Assembly (NCBI GenBank): GCA_011033025.1
Contig: WFMF01000023.1
Location: 124,001-188,000 of the forward strand
From: Beroe forskalii
Lineage: Eukaryota; Ctenophora; Nuda; Beroida; Beroidae
Length of the DNA stretch: 64,000 nt
Reading direction: 5' to 3'
A program made the translations under genes and the position numbers. Of the stretch, positions 33,571 to 47,100 are shown in pieces; position 1 is the first letter of the stretch; each line of letters opens with the position of its first letter. Under the pieces are notes generated by a model. The model did not search any database. It had not been told where the DNA came from and saw only the letters and a list, made by a program, of their open reading frames with translations.

Positions 33571-35077
33571 AGCCACCGGGTGGCTGCTAAGGTTTGAGAT
33601 ATGATTCTCTCATCCTTACAGTGCTTTGGGATTTGGGATGGCATGGGCATCGAACCGGGATCTTCCGATCAAGCCAGATTTGTTACCATTACACCAATCA
33701 GCCCCCTATGTACATTGGAACAGAGGCATCGGGTGAGACTCCAATAGTTATGATTGGGGTTTGTGGTGTTTCAAACTTCATTCAGCTATTCCTACGACAA
33801 TATAACCCTGCGACAAGGTTTTGCCAGCCTTTTCGATGGCTCAGAGAGACTTGAACTTATGGTCTTATTCATGAACTTCATCTTGAATAATTCCTTGCAA
33901 AAAATGTTCATTAAATTACTCATTGGCCCAGTGATCTCGGTGAAATGTTTGCGATTGTTCGATGTAAATATTCTCCATACCCGATGACACGCCTAATCAA
34001 CGTCACCTCAGGCTGCTAACATTCTAACATTCCTGAATTTATAATTTTATGTGATTCATCGCGATCGTAATTCCCGTAATATTTTCTCGCCGGATTCTGA
34101 ATTCTTCAACTAAAACTCCTTTGAGAGAATATAACAAAAGATACATTTACCTTATTGTTCATTGGTCTTTGGCCGTGGAAATGGATGTGAAAACGTCTCT
34201 TTATTCACAAAATGTGGCAAGAAAACTCCCCTACAATGGAGCAGGTGTCTATGACAATGTACCTGGTTTATTGTTACTTCCTCCCAGAGCAAGTCGTGAG
34301 GTATTGTTTGGATGGTTTCCCACACAAAAGAAGTTAGGCTACTTTAAAAGGAGAAGTGAAGAAACTCCTTAGTTACTTGTAACTGTGTCTAGCTTCAAAA
34401 ATAACCAGAAAAGGATCTAAAAAGCAAAAAAGATGCAGCATCGACCATTTTAAATTCATTTAAAAATGACATGATATTATGAAGAATCTATTTCAGAAGA
34501 AACGGATTCTTTTAGGTGCAGATAGGAAAAATGACTCATCTCAAGAGAAAGAAATTCATCAGAAAAGCTTCCAGTAAATGCCGAATATTCATTGAGAGGG
34601 CCTTTCAATTTTCATCACGTTTCTGTTGCCAATTTGATGCATCAAGAACTTCGTAACATGGGTTTCTTTGGACTTGCAATTGACCATTTGATCAGAATGG
34701 AATTTAACCATTATTTAATCTAATCAATGATATTTTATTATTATTTGTACACTGGTGTCTATAATAATATGTAATTAATTCGGCGGTGGGCAACCAAATC
34801 AAAAGTATGGATTATAAGAGACTCCTAGCATAATATTATTACGTCAATTACTTACTTGAATATTTGCGTAACAATTATTTATGATAATGATTCTGGCAAA
34901 ACCCGGGCGAACGCATCAAAATAGGAACAATTTTCAAAAATCTTGAAACAGAGTTATAGATCAGGGCCATTTCATCATTTTAAAGATTAGAGCCTTTTTT
35001 CAAATGAGGGACTTCTTTTTAGATTAAAAAGTAAACATAGGACTATTGAATTCACATTTTCTATCAATATTTCCCTA
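33571..35077. other. Convergent intergenic region
   Basis: Lies between the 3' ends of the receptor gene (+) and the CNBD gene (-). It contains a tRNA-like SINE at about 33630-33710. I see no further exon and no unambiguous poly(A) signal for either gene. Confidence 0.5.
33628..33710 (-). mobile_element. tRNA-like SINE head
   Basis: The minus strand reads ctgattggtgtaatggtaac (A-box-like) and, about 35 bases later, cccggttcgatgcccatg (a good B box, GGTTCGATnCC). The stems do not pair as a real tRNA, so a tRNA-derived SINE is the better call than a tRNA gene. Confidence 0.55.
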
Positions 35078-35120
35078 TTATCCAGGCTGATGCACTTGTT
35101 TCCGCTGAAGCTCCAATTCC
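35078..35120 (-). CDS. CNBD gene, tentative last exon
   Basis: Acceptor cgttttccag, then 14 codons including stop: W, then ELELQRKQVHQPG, then TAA. It fits the phase left by the preceding exon. It is short, so a longer alternative 3' end remains possible. Confidence 0.45.
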
Positions 35121-38100
35121 CTGGAAAACGTCTAAACGGACAGTCTAGTACATTTGTTATAATCCTATATTTAACAAATTCTGAAATAACTTGAAGATAT
35201 TTAAACATCAGCTATAAATAGAGTTTAATTATCTAACATTCCTATTGAATATGTTGTATAGTTATTAACATGATAGTTATTGCTTTATAGTTGCTGATTT
35301 CAACGACCTAAAGGCGTGTTAATGTGTGTCCAACTCTTCCGATATCTTGTGCCCTTAGGATAGACCCCTTCCATATTTATACCCCGGGCCCTAGTCTCAC
35401 AGCCTGCATTTAATGAGTCCTCAAACTTAAGAAAGAATTTAAGTTGTCGGATATAAGTCCTCAATATTAGAGTCGAGGCCGACAAGCCCATCGGCTGGTA
35501 ATGGTCAAATAAAGGTCTTGACTTCAGTCTAATGTGAGTCTTGCTCAATTTGCAGTGTCGCGAAAGTCTCCAATCTCAATTGGTCAAAAATTGTTGAAAT
35601 TCGAAATTGGAAAACAATAATTTTTTTAGAATCTCGTTGGAGAGTACCCTACCCCGCGCGCGCAACGCTCCACATTTGGACGGTCACTTGCTCTCTAAGG
35701 TCACATTTGATAGCCATCCATTCAGAAGAAATAAACGGGCAACGTCCGTCGAGATAGAATCAATAAGCACATACCACGAGGTTTGCGGTCTGCTGGCGCC
35801 TGGTTCCATTCGTTGGTGTTCTGTTGGAAGGAGTTCTGTTCCCCGTTCTGTTCGAGGACTTCCGCAAGGTTTCAGGTCCGCCACTGTTGGTTCGGCTCTG
35901 GAAAAAGAAATAATTAATTTTAGGATGACCTCAGTTATTTGCATACAACTTGTTTCTTTCGACAAAATATTTAAATTCTCAAGTGCCCTAACTGCGAGTG
36001 AGTCCCCTCTAAATTTGACTTGCGTCAGTGTCAACTGTCAAGCCAGATCTGTCAATTTTAATTGAGTTCTTAAAATTACAAATCGTCATGACACTGCCAA
36101 ATCAGCGAGCGAGTTGATTGGTCCTTATACTTACAGGGTAGCTTCTGACAGAGGCCCCTGACCGAGCGCTTTGGGAGGAGTGAGCGTGAGTTCGGGAGCT
36201 TGTCCCTATGGAGGAAATAATGATGTGTCAGCATGATTATGATTCATTAATTGAGACTTAAATTTAATTCAAAGTGTCGGTATAATGATTTAAATACTTA
36301 AATCGAGTCCTGGACTCCGGGAGTCCTGGGACATGTCGCTGCAGCGTATGATTGAATATAATTGAGTCCTGTGTTAACTGTCGGCGTACACCATTAAAAA
36401 GGTATGGAGGATAGTTAATTGAATTCAACAGAGGCGCCATTAATTTTGACAGTAGTAAAATTCGAAAGTTCCGAATCGGTATTCTGTGATCGTGACGAAA
36501 TAGTAATTTCATCTTACTTGAACGAACACGGCAACCGGCTGATAGCTTTCTCCTGATCTTTGTGACTTTCGTCAAAACTTTGACGTGTCCCTGAGATTAA
36601 TAATGATCGGTCTTATTCAATGAACATCATGATCAAAACGTTAATTAATGATGGAAGGAATCTTCATAGGCGTGTGCTCGCGCGCGCTTCTTTGAGAAAG
36701 CGCGCCGCGCAACGCAAAAAGGGATAGCAAGAAGGTGTTTAGCAAGAAGGAATCCATCTGCAGATTGAAAAACTTTTAACATTCTAGAGGAAACGTAAGA
36801 AAAGCTGACATAGTCATTGGCATTAGAACTTGACAAAACCTCGGTCTCTTACTCACGGACTTTACGATATAGATGAAGGGGGTGCTGTGGTTGGACTTGG
36901 ACAAAACATCGGTCTCTCACTCACGGACTTTAGGATATATATGAAGGGGGTGGTGTGGTTGAACTTGGACAAAACCTCGGTCTCTAACTCACAGACTTGA
37001 CGATATAGATGAAGGGGGTGGTGTGATTGGACTTGGACAAAACATCGGTCTCTTACTCACGGACTTTACGATATAGATGAAGGGGGTGGTGTGGTTGAAC
37101 TTGACAAAACATCGGTCTCTTACTCACGGACTTTACGATATAGATGAAGGGGGTGGTGTGGTTGGACTTGGCCATCACAGTGCCCTTTTTAAAGAAGTGG
37201 AAGTTGCAGACCCCGTTCACTTCACTCAGCAAGTTGACGGGCCAGCCGCTCAGAATGTTCAGAGTTCGGCAGTATCTGGTGAGGCAATGTTGGTTAGTGG
37301 TGGAGCGGGGAATCTGGAAGTTTAGATTTATGAACGTTCAACTATGCATGTAAAGCTGGCACTTGACTAACCTAATTCTACAATGTGAGGTATTTATAGT
37401 CTCCTCAGAGCCTAAAAGAGCGTTGCCCCCCTATATATCAAATTAGGATATTACCTGACATGTTCCCTCTCCTCGTTATATATCAAACTAGTACATAACC
37501 TGGCATGTTCCCTCTCTTCGCTCAGTTCGAGCGTTATATATCAAACTAGTATAATATTACCTGACATGTTCCCTCTCCTCGTCACTATATATTACCTGAC
37601 ATGTTCCCTCTCCTCGTCACTATCCAGCTGATTCATCTGCACAAAGTCCTCCTTATCCACCGCTATAAGCTCCACCCCATCCTTACAGGACACTGTGGCA
37701 GTGCGCCGCGTCCCGTGCAACAACGCCAATTCCTGAGATAGTAGGAAATAGATCAGGGATTCCAGCAGCAGCGTCAACTTCTGGAATAGAACTGTTCAGA
37801 GAGAGAGAGCCAGCTCTCGAGAGAGAAATGTGGATAAAGTGCTGTATCGCCAACTTCTGAAATAGGGAAATATAAAGCAGCACCAGTTCCTGATAGAGAG
37901 AGCCAACTCCTGGAAAAGGGCGCCGTGATAACGTGGCCTGGCACGGTTCAGGCGTTGTCAAATTACAATATTTAATACACGGCACTCCTTGCACGACACT
38001 ACGGCAGTGCGCCGCTGCGTGCCGTGCTGCAGCGGCCAGCTCTAGCTCCAGAGATAGTAAGAAATAAGGGATCGGGATTCGCGTGGAGGGGAGTTGATCG

Positions 38101-41100
38101 ATTAATCAGCAAATGTGGGGGTGGTGCTTGCGCGCGTACGATAGAGTTTTAGTTCTTGAAGTTGAGGGTTGGAAGAATACAAGTGCTTGAATTTCAGTTG
38201 CATAAAACAAAAGTCCGATGATGCCGCATTACACTTACTGTTTTGATGTTTTGAAATCCTTTACTTTTAGGACGTTTGGCGGACTTTTTATCCATCAATG
38301 ACGCCATTCTTTCAATTTCTCGGCTTAAAAATGATATTCACTTTTTAGTTTCCTTAAAATTTGTAGGCAAACGATAAAAATTACGCAAAAGAACGATAGA
38401 TCAATGATTAGCAATGGTTGGTCTCCGATCTTTCGATCATGTTGAATGATTCGATCTTAACTCAAAGGCAAGACTAAAAGAGGAACAAGGTTCAGAATGT
38501 AGCCAGGTATGTTACCGAAAGCACACAAAAATAACCAATTTGACGTCACGAATAACCATCCGGCTACACAGAAAGCAAGGGAAGCGCTCATGAATCGCAA
38601 GCTGGCCTCTACAAACTAATAAAACATATCCGCCACGCTTTAGACCACTCATATATTTTCAACATTTCAAAGATCTCAGCATGCGGTATGAATGCCTAAA
38701 AACACAGGTGGTTAATAAGGGTGATTTACTGATGTTACCATCAGGAGTCAAAGTAGAGCACAGATGACGGAGAGGATATGTGTTTTTGTGCGACAAATCA
38801 AACAGCTTGTCATAAAATAAAGCGTTTCTGAGAAAACTTGGCAGATATGCGGTTCATTAATTAATTGGGTGATTGGTTGAGTAAGTGGTCTGTTAGTTGA
38901 TTTATTGAGTGAACGGCTGGTTAATCGATTAACTATCGGGTTGATTGTTAGTTCACGCATTTATTGACCAATTAACAGAATGATTGGTTGACTTATAGGT
39001 TGCATGGTTTGCTAATTTATCGTTTAATTGACCCTTTCTCCAAATGCTGTTCATTAACACCGATTTGATGTATCACTGACACCAGTCTGGCATATCACTG
39101 ACACCAGTCTGATGTCAGATGTGTCACTGACACCAGTCGTCCAGTCTGATGTATCACTGACACCAGTCTGGCATATCACTGACACCAGTATGATGAATAA
39201 CTGACACCAGTCTTGCGTATCACTGACATCACCCTGACGCTTCATTGACACCAGTCGGACTTATCTCTGACACCAGTCTGACGCTTCATTGACACCGGTC
39301 TGACATTTCACTGACAGCAGTGTGACGTATCACTGACATCAACTTCTAAAGTATCATTGTACCACTGACACCGACTAATTGGTTGACTTATTGCTTGACT
39401 AATTAGTTGAATTATTGGTTTACTGATTGACTAATTGGTTTCCTGATTGATTAATTGTTCGACTAATTGGTTATAATTACCCCGAAAGCGGTCCCCCTAG
39501 TGAGGTACCCCACGTTCCTCAGGTTCACTGATCCAGTGCTCTTATTTTCTTCCAGAATACTCACAGCAGCTGAAAAGGTTGATTGTTATATCTTTATATG
39601 AAACTGGATGAAACTAATTAGAAGTAGATGAAAATCGATTTGTGGAATTATTGAATCCAATTCCCCGACTTCAAGCTTTTAACTTTGTAAGAGAAAAATG
39701 TGGAGGGTTGACAGTGAAAACGTATTTCCTGAATGAGATTTTTCAAAAATCACACTACTTCTTTTGTACATTTCCTGTAAAAATCACACTACTTCTTTAG
39801 TACATTTTCTGTAAAAATGCCACACATTACTTGTTCCGGAGAGAACGTAGTAGAACCACTCAGCCCTGTCCCCTTGACGCAGGATGATCCTGTTCGGACC
39901 AAAGTGGAGGTAGTGCGCCTTCCTGCACATGCGTTCCTGGGGGGGGGGGGGGTGATTAGAAGTTTCTGGGGGGGGGGGGGGGAATTAGAAGTTCCTGGGG
40001 GGGGGGTGAAATTAGAAGTTCCTGGGGTGCAGTTCCTGGGGGGGGGGGTGAAATTAGAAGTTCCTGGGGGGGGGAATTAGAAGTTCCTGGGGGGGGGGGA
40101 ATTAGAAGTTCCTGGGGGAGGATTAGAAGTTCCTGGGGGAATTAGAAGTTCCTGGGGGATTAGAAGTTCCTGGGGGGGTTGGAAGTTCCTGGGGGGGGGG
40201 GGGTGAAATTAGAAGTTCCTGGGGGAATTAGAAGTTCCTGGGGGAATTAGAAGTTCCTGGGGGATTATAAGTTCCTGGGGGTGAATTAGAAGTTCCTGGG
40301 GGTGAAATTAGAAGTTCCTGGGGGGGGGGATTAGAAGTTCCTGGGGGGGGGGGGTGATTAGAAGTTTCTGGGGGATTAGAAGTTCCTGGGGAGGTGTAAT
40401 TAGAAGTTCCTGGGGGGGGGAGGTGAAATTAGAAGTTCCTGGGGAGGTGAAATTAGAAGTTCCTGTGGGGTGCAGTTCCTGGGGGGATTAGAAGTTCCTG
40501 GGGGAGGTGTAATTAGAAGTCTCTGGGGGGGGGGGAATTAGAAGTTCCTGGGGGGGGGGAATTAGAAGTTCCTGGGGGATTAGAAGTTCCTGGGGGGGGG
40601 GGGGTGAAATTAGAAGTTCCTGGGGTGGGGCGGGGCCAAGTCCAATTTATCTAATTATGTCCAATTTTGTTCAATGGTTTTTGTCCAATTCTCAAAATGA
40701 GGTTAACTTTGACCAAAATTGGACAAAATTGGACATTTTTTTTGCTTCCAACTTTAGGCTGTATAGCTTTGGATGAGTTCATCAATTATAATACCATAGT
40801 TAAATATACAATCCAACCCTCCTCTAATGAGTGTCAGTATCATATATGACTATAGCTATGGTATCTTACTGTAGCCTATTTTTCCTCGGAAATTAACCCT
40901 CATGATATAGTCTATATAGTGAAGAACATCGACAGGCAAAAAGTGGAAATGGAAATAAAAAAATGAAAGTGGAAACAACATAATGCTTGATTCTGTGATT
41001 GCTTGGTTACTGCCCGTTAGTACAGAGCTGATTACTCCGTTGGATGGACTATATTATAAGTCATTGCCACGGCATTCTGAACTAATACTCTTCTTTCACA

Positions 41101-44100
41101 GAGACCATGACCTCTCTAGGACCTCTACACAGAATCATCGTCGATACTACAAGTAGGAACTAGCCAAATCATCTGAAACACCCCGAACCAATCCAAAAAA
41201 CCTCCCCGAAACAAGCCAAAACGAACTGAAACAAGCCGAAACAAGAAAATGAACCCGAAACAAACGAAAAAATCCGAAACTGTGAGCGAATCAACGCAAA
41301 TCAACCCGAATCAACCCGGGTTATGGTTAAGGTTGGAAGGACCCGGGTTATGAATTTTTCCCAGGCATGTTGGACTATTTCCCTACTATGTCGGTGATAC
41401 GGTTAACTTCAGACTGGTATCATTGATACGTCTAACTTTAAATTGGCGGCAGTGACACGCGTCTAACATCAGACTGGCGTCAGAATACGTCTTACTTAAG
41501 ACTGGTGTCACTGGATACGTCTTTACCTAGACTTGTGTCGGTGATACGTCTGACTGGAATCACCGACATGTCAGACTGGTGTCAATGATGCGTTAGACTG
41601 CCGCTAGTGATAAATCGTGACTGGTGTCAGTGATGTCAGACTGGTGTCAGTGATATTCTGGACTGGTGTCAGTGATACTCCGGACTGGTGTCAGCGATAC
41701 ATCAGACCGATGTCGATGATATATGTCAGACTCGCGTCAGTGATACGTCAATTGCGTCGGTGATACGCCAGACTGGTATCAGTGATACGTCAAATTGGTG
41801 TCGGTGATACGTCCAACTTCAAACTGGTGGCAGTGATGCGTCTAACATCTGACTGGTGTCAGCGATACGTCTTACTTCAGACTGGTGACGATGATACGTC
41901 TGACTGGAATCAGTAGTGGCGTCAGGGACTGGTGTCAATGATCTGTTAGACTGGTGTAAGTGATAAATCAGACTGGTTTCAGCAACCTCGTCAGACTGGT
42001 GTCAAGGTACATCAGACTGGTGTCAGTGATACCCAGATTGGTTTCAATAATACGTCAGCCTGGAGTGAGTGATATGGTAGACGGGTGTCAATTATAGTGA
42101 TACGTCAGACAGGTGCGTCAGTGATGTGCCAGACTGGTGTCAGTGATATTCCGGACTGGTGTCAGTGATACCCGACTGGTGTCAGCGATACATCAGACCG
42201 GTGTCGATGATATACTATGTCAGACTCGCGTCAGATACGCCACTGGTGTCAGTGATACGCCAGACTGGTATCAGTGATACGTCAAATTGGTGTCGGTGAT
42301 ACGTCTTACTTCAGACTGGTGTCGATGATACGTCTGACTGGAATCAGTAGTATGTCAGACTGGTGTCAATGATCTGTTAGACTGGTGTTAGTGATAAATC
42401 AACCTGGTGTCAGTGATACGCCAGACTGGTGTCAGCAATTCATCAGACTGGTTTCAAGGTACATCAGACTGGTGTCAGTGATACTCCAGATTGGTTTCAA
42501 ATAATACGTCAGCCTGGAAGTCAGTGATATGTAGGACGGTGTCAATGATAGTGATACGTCAGACAGGTGTCAGTGGTGTGTCTAACGTCACACTAGTGTC
42601 ATTGATGCATCTAACGTCAAACTGGTTTCAGTGGATACGCCTAAAATCAGACTGGTGTCTGTGCTCCATGTAACGTCAGACTGGTGTCTGTAATTCATCT
42701 AACGTCATACTGAGAGACTTATGTCAGCGATACGTCAGACAGACTGGAAGCCATTGGTCAGACTGGTGTCAGTGATACGTCTTACTGGTGTTAGCGATAC
42801 GCCAGAATGGTGTCATTGATATTTCACTCGCCATACTGCAATTTAATGTTATCAGTAGGGCGTTTATAATTTCCCAACTAGAGAATGTATATATTGTTCG
42901 AGTCAAAAGCTATCCTTTAGGACATGAAAATTGGCAGAAAAAAAAAGTTTCAGACATAAAAAATAATTTCAAGCACGTACAGAGGCCACAGCCATTTTTG
43001 CCTGTAAAAATTATGATTTTCTGCTTGAGTGAAATATTTCTAAGCCTTCTCATCGTGTACGTACGACCTTCAGAAGCTGAGTTATCACAGATTTTCATAT
43101 GCCCATATATGGGCATGCGCCTGTTTTTGCTCGTGTATGCCCATATACGGGCATATGGAAATCGGTGATAACTCAGCTTCTGAAATCTGAAGGTCGTAGG
43201 TCAAAAATTTTTGGACCTATACCCCCATTTTCTGGGCTGAGGAACACGATGAGAAGGCTTAGAAATATGTCACTCAAGCGGAAAGAGATGGGTAACTTTA
43301 CCGAAAATCATGATTTTTTACAGGTAAAAATGGCTGTGGCCTGTACACGTGCTTAAAATAATTTTTTTCGTCTGAAACTTTTTTCTGCCAGTTTTTTATG
43401 TCCTAAAGGATATAGCTTTTGACCCCGAACAATATACAATTCTCTTGTTGGCAAATTATGAAACGCCCTAGTAATCCAGCAATCATTTCCACTTCCATCT
43501 TTCCATTATTCTAGTTTTTGCCAGCTGGCGTTCTTCCAGTGTGCCCAAATACGTACGTTTCCGTTCACGTTTTGCCCCTAAAATCTGACAAGACCACCCT
43601 TTATTGTGATATAGAGCTAGAGTAAAATTTCATTTGTGGACTTTGTGAAATTCAAAACACCACAAGTGAGTGAAATTTAGTTTCCGGAATTTTTAAAGTG
43701 AATATGTCCAATTTTGTCTAATTTTGTCCAATTTTGTCCAATGATTTTTTGTCCAATTCCTAAAAATCAGGTTAACCTTGGACATAATTGGACAAATTAG
43801 ACTTGGGCCCCGCCCCTGGGGTGCAGTTCCTGGGGGGGGGGGTGAAATTAGAAGTTCCTGGGGGATTAGAAGTTCCTGGGGGGGGAATTAGAAGTTCCTG
43901 GGGGATTAGAAGTTCCTGGGGGTGGGGGTGAAATTAGAAGTTCCTGGGAGTGCAGTTCCTTTGGGGGGGGAGGTGAAATTAGAAGTTCCTGGGGGTGGGG
44001 GTGAAATTAGAAGTTCCTGGGATTTAGAAGTTCCTGGGGGTGAAATTAGAAGTTCCTGGGGGATTAGAAGTTCCTGGGGGTGAAATTAGAAGTTCCTGGG

Positions 44101-47100
44101 GGATTTAGAAGTTCCTGGGGGGGGGGGGGTGAAATTAGAAGTTCCTGGGGGGGGGGGAATTGGAAGTTCCTGGGGGGGGGGGGAATTAGAAGTTCCTGGG
44201 GGATTAGAAGTTCCTGGGGGGTGAAATTAGAAGTTCCTGGGAATTAGAAGTTCCTGGGGGATTAGAAGTTCCTGGGGGTGAAATTAGAAGTTCCTGGGGG
44301 ATTAGAAGTTCCTGGGGTGAAATTAGAAGTTCCTGGGGGGGGGGGGGATTTAGAAGTTCCTGGGGGGGGGGGGGGGTGAAATTAGAAGTTCCTGGGGGAA
44401 TTGGAAGTTCCTGGGGGGAATTAGAAGTTCTGGGGGATTAGAAGTTCCTGGGGGGGGTGAAATTAGAAGTTCCTGGGGGATTAGAAGTTCCTGGGGGGGT
44501 TAGAAGTCCCTGGGGGGATTAGAAGTTCCTGGGGGTGATTAGAAGTTTCTGGGGGGAATTAGAAGTTCCTGGGGGGGGGGTGAAATTAGAAGTTCCTGGG
44601 GGAATTAGAAGTTCCTGGGGGAATTAGAAGTTCCTGGGGGATTAGAAGTTCCTGGGGGTGAAATTAGAAGTTCCTGGGGGAATTAGAAGTTCCTGGGGGG
44701 AATTAGAAGTTCCTGGGGGGGAATTAGAAGTTCCTGGGGGGGGGGGGGTAAATTAGAAGTTCCTGGGGGGGGGTGAAATTAGAAGTTCCTGGGGGGAATT
44801 AGAAGTTCCTGGGGGGATTAGAAGTTCCTGGGGGTGAAATTAGAAGTTCCTGGGGTGCAGTTCCTGGGGGGGGGGGGTGAAATTAGAAGTTCCTGGGGGG
44901 AATTAGGGGGGAATTAGAAGTTCCTGGGGGAATTAGAAGTTCCTGGGGGTGAAATTAGAAGTTCCTGGGGTGCAGTTCCTTTGGGGGGAGGTGAAATTAG
45001 AAGTTCCTGGAGGGGGAATTAGAAGTTCCTGGGGGATTAGAAGTTCCTGGGGGGTGGGGGTGAAATTAGAAGTTCCTGGGGGGGGGGTAAATTAGAAGTT
45101 CCTGGGGGTGGGATTAGAAGTTCCTGGGGGGGGATTAGAAGTTCCTGGGAGGGGGGTGAAATTAGAAGTTCCTGGGGATTAGAAGTTCCTGGGGGTGAAA
45201 TTAGAAGTTCCTGGGGGGGGATTTAGAAGTTCCTGGGGGGTGAAATTAGAAGTTCCTGGGGGGGGGGGGAATTGGAAGTTCCTGGGGGGGGTGAAATTAG
45301 AAGTTCCTGGGGGGAATTAGAAGTTCCTGGGGGGGGGGAACGAAGTTCCTGGGGGGTGAAATTAGTAGTTCCTGGGGGGGGGGGTGAAATTAGTAGTTCC
45401 TGGGGATTAGAAGTTCCTGGGGGTGGGGGTGAAATTAGAAGTTCCTGGGGGGGGGGAATTGGAAGTTCCTGGGGGGGGGGGGAATTAGAAGTTCCTGGGG
45501 GGAATTGGAAGTTCCTGGGGGGGGGGAATTAGAAGTTCCTGGGGGAATTAGTTCCTGGGGGTGCAGTTCCTTTGGGGGGAGGTGAAATTAGAAGTTCCTG
45601 GGGGGATTTAGAAGTTCCTGGGGGGGGGGTAATTAGAAGTTCCTGGGGGGGAATTGGAAGTTCTGGGGGTGCAGTTCCTTTGGGGGGGGGAGGTGAAATT
45701 AGAAGTTCCTGGGGGGGGGGGGTGATTCGTTCTTTTGTAGTTTCCACTATGTGTCCAAAACGGAAATCGCACTTCGCTTGTTTTTGATTTATGGCACATG
45801 TTTTGATACATTTGCGTAGGGCGCGCGACAAAATCGTAGATAGAATATTGCTATTTCGCGCGGCGTGGGAGCTGGGCGTGTTGCTGCTCACTGGACAAGG
45901 CTACGCCTTGTTGGCAGAGGAAGGCCCGGAGAAGAGAGGTTAATTCGGGGCAGCTCAAAATGAGGAGCTGAGGGGAACATCCAACATAGATGCAGGGGAA
46001 ACCAGGGTTTCAAAGTCATATAATGTCTACAAGATTCGAGTTACTATATCCTCTTTCAATCCTGGGGTGCAGTGAAGTGGGCAGTGAAGTGGGCAGTGAA
46101 GTGGGCAGTGAAATGGAAATTGAAGTGGAAAGTGAAGTGGAAAGTGAAGTGGAAAGTGAAGTGGAAAGTGAAGTGGAAAGTGAAGTGGAAAGTGAAGTGG
46201 AAAGTGAAGTGGAAAGTGAAGTGGAAAGTGAAGTGAAAAATGAAGTGGAAAGTCTAAAAGTCGAGATTTACTTCAGTTACCCTGTAAAAAAGTAAAGCGA
46301 TCGCGACTACAATATCAAAAAAAACCCTGTGATAAGTAGCAAAAAGTGATCTTTCATCCCTCTATTACTCTATTATCTTCGATGGCTTACCCACAGATGC
46401 ATTCCACACTCACCAATCCACACTGACCATTAACTCGCACGCTGATTGGCCAATGTCATGATGATTCCAGAACCTTTCAGAACCACCGATATCAGGCACT
46501 TTATCATCACTATTAACTATTACTCGATTTCTATCGATGACGAAACAGAACTTACGATCAGGAGTCATGAAATCCAACATCAGATGTTTTAGAACATACT
46601 AATGGAGGCCGTTAAATGCACAACAGCATGCTAAAACACGGTGCTCTCCCCATTAGCGAAACCACTCGTAGCCCAGAGTTACATTTCATTGTCCCTATCG
46701 TTGTTTTGACTGTATTTGAGATTGTTGAAGATGAGACTCTGGATACACATCCTGGTTTACTTCACGGTGCTTTTTGTTCTTACAGGTGAGTAGTAGGGTC
46801 AAAATGTTATTCACCGATGCAATCATTGAGTTGAAAATTTTCTCTGGTTTTCAGAATAATAAAATGTCAACTTTCCCTATTCGGATACTCATGATATGTC
46901 CCTTGGACACTGACCAATCAGCAGGCAAGTTGATCGTCAACCCGTGCGGTGATTGGTAACTGTCAAAACGACAGTGACCATTTACGTCGCAGAAAAAAGC
47001 AGTTCCAAATTCCCTAATTTTCAGATTGTGGAAAGAAGAAGAAAGACAAGGAAGGAGAGGAAGAGGGTGCGGTGGATGAGGCTGTAGTCGAGGGGGAAGA

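Larger units (their letters stand above)
40627..43816. mobile_element. 3.2-kb transposon with TIRs carrying a satellite
   Basis: Terminal inverted repeats begin ggggcggggccaagtc / ggggcgggg(c)ccaagtc and extend at least 45 bases (ccaatttatctaattatgtc against ctaatttgtccaattatgtc), followed by further caaaattggacaaaattgg words. It splits the C-tract array. tggggt at 40621-40626 and 43817-43822 could be a 6-base target duplication, but the array itself contains that word. No transposase is seen, so it is non-autonomous. It contains the satellite at 41375-42850 and a nested MITE at 42858-43468. Confidence 0.82.
45729..46730. other. Non-coding flank of the nested gene
   Basis: Contains the 12-base repeat at 46065-46245 and a CCAAT-hairpin at 46385-46460. 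No clear exon. A TATA-like or initiator element for the nested gene is not obvious. Confidence 0.5.

Noticed and set aside
33628..33710. Functional tRNA gene
   Set aside because: The B box is good, but the acceptor and T stems do not pair, so I call it a tRNA-derived SINE.
35607..36065. 152-codon plus-strand frame
   Set aside because: It is antisense to CNBD exon 15 and its surroundings. The minus-strand reading has matched phases and splice sites.
39059..42850. CRISPR-like array
   Set aside because: Short regular repeats are present, but units are degenerate and contiguous with no unique spacers, and the context is an animal genome. They are satellite DNA.
45272..45891. Gly/Pro-rich frames on both strands of the G-rich array
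   Set aside because: They are translations of G runs and the repeat unit only, with frame changes at every length variant.
46000..46295. (ESEV)n open frame
   Set aside because: It is a 12-base minisatellite with no convincing start, exon junction or conserved flank.
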